A stretch of DNA of 64,000 nucleotides from Pseudoneurospora amorphoporcata. Taxonomy: Eukaryota; Ascomycota; Sordariomycetes; Sordariales; Sordariaceae. The notes under the pieces are model-generated. The model was not told the origin of the DNA, made no database searches, and was given only the letters and a program-made list of their open reading frames with translations. Below, piece after piece: positions 56,384 to 64,000 of the stretch (the stretch's first letter is position 1; every line of letters starts with the position of its first letter). The stretch lies in the NCBI GenBank assembly GCA_033297205.1, contig MU859140.1:62001-126000 (forward strand). The letters are read 5' to 3'. Made by a program: the position numbers and the translations under genes.

Positions 56384-59300
56384 TTAGGGCTCCTCAGAAA
56401 TAGTGGAAGAGGGCTCATCCACCTCATGAATGATGCTAAGCTCCTTAACAACAATCTCATCCTGCGTCTCATCCTCCTCATCCTCCTCATCCTCCTCCTC
56501 TTCCTCCTCTTCCTCCTCCTCCTCCTCCTCCTCCTCCTGCTGCTGCGGCTGCTCATCACCATCCTGACCATCATTAACCCAATTGAGAGGGGGAGGCATC
56601 TCCCCAGCGCTAATCATGTTGCGCAAATGCTCTTGTTGCGCAGCATAAAACCAATCCAGCCTCTCTCATATGAATCGGGTCGTTCCCCTTGTAATACAAC
56701 CTATATATTGTCTTGCACATTTCCTTCAACTCTTCCAGGCTCTTTCCGTCGAGATTTTCCGCGAATCCCTGTGGTCTGTCGTACCACACCAACTCGTCGA
56801 TAATACGGGGTATGTTTTTCACACCATCGCTGGCCCTGGCCTTAAACGAGAGGGTCCGGTGCTCATTCTCGAAAGGTCCGGCCAGTAGTCTCTTCTCGCA
56901 CTCCCTTCTCAGATCGGACAAGTCCATGATTTTAAATCTGGCCCTGTTGCGCCGCTCCCAATCAGATTCCTCAACCTTATCTTCTGAATCATCAGGTTCT
57001 GGATTACCGGGTTCTGAATCCCCAGCAACCTTTGCCTTGGGAGCAGCCTTTGCTTTCGGAGCAGCAGCTTCCTCCTGAGTAGCTTCTGCCTCCTGAGAAG
57101 CAGCTCTAGCAAGCTGCCTCGCACTCCTTCTGCTGGGGGTCGGTGGCGGTTTTGTAGTTGGCGTTGGCTCCCTCCTGGCTCGTTTAGCGGGCTTCGGCTC
57201 GGCGTCGGTTGGCGGCGGCGTCCTCCTCTTGTTGTTGGGGCTCTGGGTGGGATTCTCAGCGGGGGTTACTTCAGGTTCAGGGGTTTGCTTGGCCCTCTTG
57301 CTTGGTCGGCTGGACAACTCGGCGTCGTCGTCGTTGCCGTTGTCGTCGTCATCGTCTGCTGCCGCTCCACGCTTACGAGAGTTGGAAGTCTCTTGTTGCT
57401 GGTTCAGCTTCTCTTTCCCCTCCTTGTCCGCCTCCGCTTGCGTCTTCGGCCTCTTCTCCTTCTCCACCTTTTCATTCCTCTTCCGCTTCTGTTGTGTCTT
57501 CTGTAACACCATTTTCCTCATATTCATCTTCTTCTGCGCCTGTCTCTTCGGGGGCGCCGCCACTTGCACATCTTGGTACGCACCCTCCAGACCGCCCATT
57601 ACACCCGAGTTATCGAAGAGTTTATTAAACGACTGCTCCGCCCTCTCTTGCTCCTCTCGCGCCCTCCGCGCTTCCTCGTCCTCCTCGTTCCCCTCTTCCT
57701 CGTCCTCCTCGTCCTTCTCCTTCTCAGTCTGCTTCTCTTTTCCCGGAGTGGACATGCCCATAAACTCATTATTGAGCTCTTCGTTGAGCTTTTGCTCCTC
57801 TTGCGCCTCTCGTGCCTTTTGCGCCTCCTTCTCCTTCTCCTCCCTCTCCTTCCTCTTCTTGGCACGGGCAACATCTGCTTGGACATGCTTAACGCCTTTA
57901 TTCATCATGATGCCCCAGAGGCCATGCAAAGATCGTCGCATTGTTGTTCTGAGCCTGTCCGGGTTCACGGTCCTAGCCGGATCAGCCGGGTCTTCATCAG
58001 TCTCCAGGGCGATGCAGCTCAACTGATTCCACCCAAGGATGCCGAAGCGGAGAAACGCCATGGCATTGGCGATGGAATGCAAGCTGCAATCCCAGCCCTT
58101 GGTTTGTCCTGTGGTCGAAACGTTGAATGCTTCGCTTGTTTCGGGAATCTGCTTGTTGCAGCGACGAAGCCAATCTGTCAAACCATCGACGGCTCCGTTG
58201 AACTTTTCTTCACGACCTCTCTCGGCGGAATCAAAGTGCCACAAGTGGCCGGTGTCTCTTTCCCGGACGATTACTGTCCAATGATCCGGTTCATAATGGT
58301 GGACAAAGTGAACTGTGTAGCGTGCTCGATCGAAATCCTCCTCGTAAGTTGAAGGGTCTCCCCAAAAATCGCCAACAGTATGTTGATTTAAGATTAGCTC
58401 TGAGAATTTTTGTGGTCGGTCCTCCACGCCCCTTGCTGGGTCGGGGACATCGATCAAGAAGGCCAAGGGGGCGATCCACCAGTTTCCCAGCCCCCAAGGT
58501 CCCAATATTACTCTAGCGCCGGGTTGGTTCTGAACGTACGTAATAAACCGGCAAGCTAAATGATACAATGCATTCGCCGAGAGGTTTGTACCCTTGCGCA
58601 TATCCACTAGGGCATTATGAATCTGTGTATAGGCATCCTCGGCGTACATGGTACGATCTGCAAGTTTGAGCCTATCGCAACATCTGATATCCACCCGTTC
58701 ATAAGCGGAATGAAGTTCCTCACGATCGTTTCTGAAATGATCGTTGTATGGGGGGTCACGGCTGGAACGGACTTCATGTGGCGGCAAGGGTAGGGATGGG
58801 TATGTAGGAAACCGAAATGTTAGGCGTTGTTGCTGGTATCTGACATCGTTGAAAAACGTAGGAGGGGGTACAGCATGTTCCTTCCCATCCTTTCGTGGGA
58901 TGTTATCAAGTTCGGCGGGATCCTTGTCTGGCGTTTGGCTGGGATTTCCCATGGTGTCCGAAGGCTTAGATCCAGAACCTTCTCGGTTAGCTGTCCCGGA
59001 GGAGCCCGAGTTCCCAGAAGAGGCCGCTTCGGTCTTTTCAGCAGATTTTGAGCTCGTCTCCCCCTTTGAGGCTAAAACAGCCTTAGCAGTTCTGTTGCCG
59101 TCGTCTTGGGGAGTGGATGGTGGCAAAGCGACTCCCATCAGGCCATGTAAAGCGCTTTTCATTGTTTCACGCAACCTTTCTGAACGATCTAAATGAGCTG
59201 AAGAAGCAACCTTATCTCCATTTTCGTTTGAGTCCTCATCAACCGCAATTGCTTCAGTCGGAAGAGCGTCCCATCCCAATACCCCAAAACGAATAAAGAG

Positions 59301-61235
59301 CACTGCGTGAGCGATGGCGTGAAGGCCGCATTCCCACCAAGAGGATTGCTTTGGAGACGGACCAATGAAGCTATGAATGACTTCCTCGGGGAAGTCGGGG
59401 TCGTCGGCCTTGTCTTTTTTGCAGTTTTCCAACCATTTGTCGAACGCCGCAATTGCTGATTTTTTCCGGTCTTCTCGATCTACTTCCATGGAGTCAAAAT
59501 ACCATGCAAAGTTAGTGGCCTTCTCGCGGACTATGACACCCCAGTGCTTGGTATTGAACCCTTGATTGTTCTCGGGCTGATTGTATTGGCTGTGATTGAC
59601 CCAGTGAATGGTGTACTTGGCGCTCTTGAATCTTTCGCGATCCTTGGACCTATCACCGTACATAACCTTGAAATTCGGGTCATCGAACGACTCCGTTGAC
59701 AACACTGGTACGTCTGTATTTGCGCTCACACCGCTGTTCATACAACATACAATAGCGTATGCAGTCGGCGCTATCCACCAATCTTGGTTTTCCGCTCTTG
59801 CTGGTCCTAAGGGGGCACCTGGTTGACCTTGAACCTTCGCCATCAGTCGTGCTGCATGAAAATGTATCTCGTCACCGACAAGCTGTTCGCGGTTTCTCAT
59901 TTTCAACAACCCATTGTGGAGCTCTGAATACACCTTGCGAGAGAAAGCGTCGAAGCTCTCATGCTCAAGTGAGACACCATCACAAAAGTCGAAGTGTGCA
60001 CATTGATATTTGTCTCGCATGACTCCGGAGTCGTGTTCATCCAACTTTTCCGTAAAAGGGTACTCGTTGGTATTGCCGAGTTTGTCCTTGCTCACACCAA
60101 CACTTGGATAGGTAGGAAAGCGAAACTTGTTGATATCGGCCGCGTCCTCATAGTGTTCAGGGAATGGGGTCCCCTTATAATTCCCGCGCGGTGTCGGCCG
60201 GAGCCCCATTGATAGCTCCATCGTCTTCATCATATCAAGTCTCAACTTCTTCGCCTTCGCCGGGTCGGTCTTTCCCCTCCCATACGTGGGAATCTCGTGC
60301 CAGCCCAAGAGGCCAAAGCGAAGGAAGGCCAAGGTGTGAGCAATGGCGTGTAGGCCACACTCCCAGGCGAAATTTTGTGGAACGACGTCAACCCAACGAC
60401 GGGCGTTCCCATCGGGAATACCAATTCCGTTTTCGCGACACCATTTGTGCAGCCCAGAAACGACGGAGTCGTGCTTGTCTTTCTTCTCTTTGATTTTCTC
60501 TCGATCAAGAGGCAGAGAATCGAAGTACCATGTGTGGCCCGTAGCTTTCTGGCTGATGATGACCGCTAGGTGTTTGATGTCCGTATAGCACACCCAGTGG
60601 ATGGTGTAGGCGGATTCCTTGCGCGTACTGGAATCATCTTTCTTTCCGCCGTTTTGCGCTGTGTCCGGTGTTGGGATTGGTGTCTCAACCAGAGGCAGGT
60701 CAATGCTCTCCTCCGGGGGTGCAATCCACCAGTTTCCTTTCTGGAAATTCCCGAGAACCGCTTTGTCTTGCTGTTGAACCTGCGAGATTATCCTGTACGC
60801 AAAGTGATGGATTCCTTCTTCGGATGGGATGACATCCTTAGAGTCCTTACGGTCGTCAGAGTCTGGGAACTTGAATAACTCGTTGTGGCTCTGGAAGCTG
60901 TGACGTAATTCGCAGAGAGCATTGTGTTGCTGTTCGTAGGCTTTCCAAGTAGCCTTAATCTTGTCCTCCGACTCATGCCCAAAGTGATGGTTTTCGAGGT
61001 ACGGAATTTGAACCCGTTTCCAAGCATTGGCTAAGGTATCTACATCGTGTGACGGAGTGTCATCCTTCTTGGGCTTGTTGTACGGAGAGGTCCACGAAGG
61101 GCGAAGATGCTCATTCCTTATGCTGAAGTCGATGAACTGTCGCAAGTCAACCTCTTCTTTGATAGGTTGAATATCGGGTAGGATGGAAGCAGAATTCGCA
61201 AATCCCTTGCCGATAGCGGCATCAGAAGCCGCCAT
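56384..61235 (-). CDS. Giant protein with three tandem Ulp1-like (C48) cysteine protease modules; C-terminal frame break
   Basis: A single exon from ATG 61235 runs 1,541 codons to TAG at 56610. Three modules of about 300-350 aa each contain a WWIAP block, a YT(I/V)H(W/F)V block and a complete protease tetrad: His222-Asp239-Gln287-Cys293, His564-Asp581-Gln630-Cys636 and His985-Asp1002-Gln1044-Cys1050. His-Asp spacing is 17 and Gln-Cys spacing 6 in all three, as in yeast Ulp1; the Cys lies in W(E/D)C(G/S)LH(A/S)IA. Modules 2 and 3 begin with FRFPTYPS. After module 3 comes a long Lys/Glu/Arg coiled coil (about 1110-1220), a basic NLS-rich linker and a small helical C-terminal domain (about 1435-1525). 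At 56660-56667 the natural sequence appears to shift frame and continue (LDWFYAAQQEHLRNMISAGE) through a poly-Glu tail to a TAA at 56384. Substrates are unknown; SUMO-like deconjugation is only inferred. Confidence 0.88.
56472..56547 (+). repeat. (TCC)n trinucleotide repeat
   Basis: An imperfect TCC/TTC microsatellite. On the minus strand, in the frame that continues the triple-protease gene, it encodes a run of about 15 Glu and then Asp/Glu. Such repeats often differ in length between strains. Confidence 0.85.
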
Positions 61236-62358
61236 TGTGTGTTGATGGTGTGGTAGTTCTTGGTCGTCTTGTTGTTCGGATGTCTTCTGTGTTCTGTGAA
61301 CAGCTCGAGACCATAACTTGGCTACCGGGGGTTGGGAGCTTATAACGGCCAAAGAAAATTATATCATGGGCTTGTTCGTGCCGACCACAACGGTCGACAA
61401 ACAAGGCCAAACTTTCATTTGAATAAAGCACGGCCGGGCGGGACGATGAAAGAAGTCATTGTCGAAGGCGACGAGAACAATGAAGCCACTGCCGAGTCAA
61501 GTCCAAGGACAATGGAGCAGGGCATTGAACCCCTTGTCGATGAACGAACAAAGCCATCGTGGCTTGAGCCTTTGGGGTTCTCGAGTCCATTGTTCACAAG
61601 AGCAGCTGAGCAGAGCAGCCTTAGTTGGTGCTAGAGACGATGGAGAATCTGTATCATATCCGAAGGTTGACGGCAAGGGTCCATGGAATAAGATGGTAAC
61701 CGAGGAAGCCTTGTAATGCTAAGAGGTTTGAAATGTGTGACATTTGCTGTTAGCTCTGTTCCCTTTTTCATCTTCGGAAACTCGTAAAGGTGCGAAAGCT
61801 GGTGGATGAGCATCAACTTGAAAAGCGAACACCCAGGAAAAGAGGTGAAAGAAGAGTGGGATGAATGAGCAATGAAAGAAGACAATTGGGGCAAGATCTT
61901 GACAAAGACGCCGTCTGTAGTGGTCCTTCCTTTTGTTGCCGCAATGTGCTATTTTTGGCACCGAGAGCCCCTGAAGGGGACCTGGACTGAAGTGGTCGAC
62001 TGAGTGGAACCCACTTTTCATGAACGGGAGCTTGGCATCCGTCTGTACATACCTTCAAACGGGCTTCTCCACAGTGACGGGACTCCGCAAACTGGAAAGG
62101 TTCTCATGTGTCAGCCGCACCCCACTGTAACACGCCCTGAACGCCCCAATTCCTGCCACAGTAAAGTCCACTGTTAGTGACTGCTTGGGCCAATGAAAAA
62201 TGCACCGAGACCAACAGTCGAAACTTTCACTTGGGACGACGTGGCTTGGCAGCAAACCTCCTTCCCTTCCCTTTTTGGTTCTTAGCTAGTTTTTCACTCT
62301 TTCCCTTTCACCACTTACATACATCCTCATCTTTCACCATTGCTCGCTTTTCAAGTCT
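61236..62358. promoter_or_regulatory. Divergent promoter region, triple-protease and DEAD-box genes
   Basis: Both start codons face away from this 1.1-kb stretch. The last 95 bases before the helicase ATG are strongly C/T-rich, a normal fungal leader. No other gene seen. Confidence 0.5.
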
Positions 62359-64000
62359 ATGATGAAGGCCACGTCCACAATTTCACGTCTTCTTACCCGA
62401 TCAAGCAATCGCGTCCTTGGTATCTCTTTTTCCCAACCCCGGGTCTCATACCCTCTCACCTCACTTCTGCTTCACTCTTCGGCCACTCCAGCCAAACTCG
62501 CGACTGGACAGACACTTCAGCTCGTTTACCGCACCGGCCTGAATCCCCTTTCAGCCTCTTTTTCGACCTCTAGCCCCTCTCATCAGGAGGCTGCTGCTGT
62601 TGCTCCCGCTCCCCAAGTCTCTCCCGCCCCCGTCGCCGACATGCCGGGTGTTTACGCCGATATGGCTGGCCGCCTCGATGCCCGCCTGCTCAAGGCCCTC
62701 GACGCCATGGGCTATGCCAACATGACCCCCGTCCAGGAAAAGGTTCTCAACATGGGGTCGTTTACCCAGGACTGCCTCGTCCAGGCCAAGACCGGCACCG
62801 GCAAGACCATTGCCTTCCTTCTCCCCGCCCTGCACACGCTCTTGAACGCCAAAGATCTCGACCCTTCCCAGGTCGCCTTGTTGATCCTGGCTCCCACGCG
62901 TGAGCTCGCCCAGCAGATCGTGGACGAGTGCGAGAAGCTGGTCAGCCAGTGCAATCCCAGGTTCGAGTGCCATCTTGCCGTTGGTGGTAGCGCCAAGGCC
63001 TCCAGTCTCAGCAAGTTCCTCCGTGGCAAGCCCACCATCCTTGTGGCCACTCCGGGCCGTCTGGATGACTACCTTTCCGACGAGCGGGTTAGGCAAAAGT
63101 TCAACAACCTCCGCTGCTTGGTCCTGGACGAGGCCGACTGCATGCTTGATCAAGGCTTCTTGCCCGCCCTGACCAAGATCCTCACAAGCCTGCCCAGAAA
63201 GCAGCAGGCTGGCTGGCAGGGTATGTGCTTCAGTGCCACGCTCCCTCCCTCGATCCACAAGGTGCTGCATCACGTCCTTGCTCCTAAGCACGCCCACATC
63301 ACCACTGTCGACGAGAACGAGGCTCCAACCATCAACAGCGTCCCTCAGTCATACATGAAGGTCGACTCGATTGACCATGTCCTTCCTACTCTCCACAACC
63401 TCCTGTCAGCCGAACGGTTTGAAAACCCCAAGCTCAAGGCTGTTGTCTTCTGCTCAACCGCCAGACAAGCCGCGCTCTTGTACACCCTCTTCGGCCACAC
63501 CGGCGGTGCTGCCCCCGCGAAGCTGCCTGTTTGGCAGATGCAGTCGCGCATGAACCAGGCGCAGCGTACCAGGACGACCGAGGAGTTCAAGAGCACCGAG
63601 AGTGGTATCCTCTTTGCCTCGGACGTGGTTGGACGTGGCTTGGACTTCCCCGACATCCACCTTGTTATCCAGGTTGGAATTCCTCTCAACAGCGAGCAGT
63701 ACGTTCATCGTGTTGGAAGAACCGGTCGTGCTGGCAAGGGTGGCCGCGCCGTGATGATTGTCACCCCCGAGGACTTTTGGTTCGTCGAGCGCAACCGCCA
63801 GTTCCCCATGGTCCAATCCAAGCTAGAGCACCCCAAGGCGGCCGCCATCGACTCGGCCGGGATCATCAGCCAGTCGTTGGTCAAGGTTCCCGATCAGGTC
63901 AAGGCCCAGGCCTACGTTGCCTTCCTCGGCTTCACCAACAGCATGCGCACCAAGATGAAGATCACCCCTGCCCAGATGGTTCAGATTGCCAATCGTTATG
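62359..64000 (+). CDS. Mitochondrial DEAD-box RNA helicase (Mss116-like), runs off the window
   Basis: The frame is open from ATG 62359 to the window edge (547 codons, no stop), so the 3' end is missing. A long Ser/Thr/Leu/Arg-rich presequence (MMKATSTISRLLTRSSNRVL) marks a mitochondrial protein. Helicase motifs in order: Q-motif region MTPVQEKVL, motif I AKTGTGKT (Lys at about 144 onward), PTRELAQQ, TPGRLDDYL, DEAD at 257-260 in VLDEADCML, SATL, FASDVVGRGLDFPD and YVHRVGRTGRAG. Mss116/CYT-19 proteins are RNA chaperones for mitochondrial group I and II intron splicing, and CYT-19 is the Neurospora example. Which of the related fungal mitochondrial helicases this is cannot be settled without the C-terminus. 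Confidence 0.94.
   Translation, partial: MMKATSTISRLLTRSSNRVLGISFSQPRVSYPLTSLLLHSSATPAKLATGQTLQLVYRTGLNPLSASFSTSSPSHQEAAAVAPAPQVSPAPVADMPGVYADMAGRLDARLLKALDAMGYANMTPVQEKVLNMGSFTQDCLVQAKTGTGKTIAFLLPALHTLLNAKDLDPSQVALLILAPTRELAQQIVDECEKLVSQCNPRFECHLAVGGSAKASSLSKFLRGKPTILVATPGRLDDYLSDERVRQKFNNLRCLVLDEADCMLDQGFLPALTKILTSLPRKQQAGWQGMCFSATLPPSIHKVLHHVLAPKHAHITTVDENEAPTINSVPQSYMKVDSIDHVLPTLHNLLSAERFENPKLKAVVFCSTARQAALLYTLFGHTGGAAPAKLPVWQMQSRMNQAQRTRTTEEFKSTESGILFASDVVGRGLDFPDIHLVIQVGIPLNSEQYVHRVGRTGRAGKGGRAVMIVTPEDFWFVERNRQFPMVQSKLEHPKAAAIDSAGIISQSLVKVPDQVKAQAYVAFLGFTNSMRTKMKITPAQMVQIANRY

Noticed and set aside
57229..58352. Ser/Leu-rich open frames on the plus strand
   Set aside because: They are the reverse of the Lys/Glu/Arg-rich coiled coil of the triple-protease gene.
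62551..63297. 248-residue open frame antisense to the DEAD-box helicase
   Set aside because: Shadow of a gene with all helicase motifs; no family resemblance of its own.

Overview
The window is nuclear DNA of a filamentous ascomycete, most likely Sordariomycetes and probably Sordariales (Neurospora/Sordaria/Podospora type). The evidence is short introns of roughly 50-100 bases with GTRWGT donors and CTRAC-like branch sites, conidiation (Con-6) and glucosylceramide synthase genes, a fungal Spo11, a fungal lanosterol synthase, fungal-type secreted enzymes and scattered single tRNA genes. No transposon, CRISPR array, rRNA or strongly AT-rich RIP-like block was seen. Coordinates and splice sites were worked out by hand. 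Each spliced model given as join coordinates is divisible by three and keeps one open frame.

Left part (1-16 kb) is accessory and partly decayed. It holds a tRNA-Gly(CCC) gene with an intron, then two gene stumps joined head to head (the C-terminal half of an NmrA/isoflavone-reductase-like gene on the minus strand and of a mitochondrial NAD(P) transhydrogenase on the plus strand). These are followed by a secreted GH5 glucanase, a papain-fold-like protein, a GFA-domain protein, a zinc alcohol dehydrogenase broken by two frameshifts, a small basic protein, an intron-containing tRNA-Leu(CAG) and a secreted FAD-linked oxidase.

Middle part (16-49 kb) is mostly conserved housekeeping and regulatory genes: a C2H2 plus fungal-specific transcription factor, a YAR1-like ankyrin protein, SPO11 (8 exons, one GC-AG intron) divergent from lanosterol synthase ERG7, the co-chaperone SGT1, ceramide glucosyltransferase, the tRNA-splicing endonuclease subunit SEN2, the N-terminal methyltransferase NTM1, an atypical kinase, a secreted PEBP protein, an erythromycin-esterase-like protein, a Con-6 protein, a LEA/SMP-domain protein and a short-chain dehydrogenase.

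Right part (49-64 kb) holds an L-amino-acid-oxidase-like flavoenzyme, tRNA-Lys(CTT), a C2H2-like protein, an intronless gene of about 1,540 codons with three complete tandem Ulp1-like (C48) cysteine protease modules, and the start of a mitochondrial DEAD-box helicase that runs off the window.

The most novel item is the triple-C48 gene (56384-61235). Each module keeps a His-Asp-Gln-Cys tetrad with His-Asp spacing of 17 and Gln-Cys spacing of 6, as in Ulp1, and the last ~90 codons appear to be thrown out of frame by loss of one AG unit.
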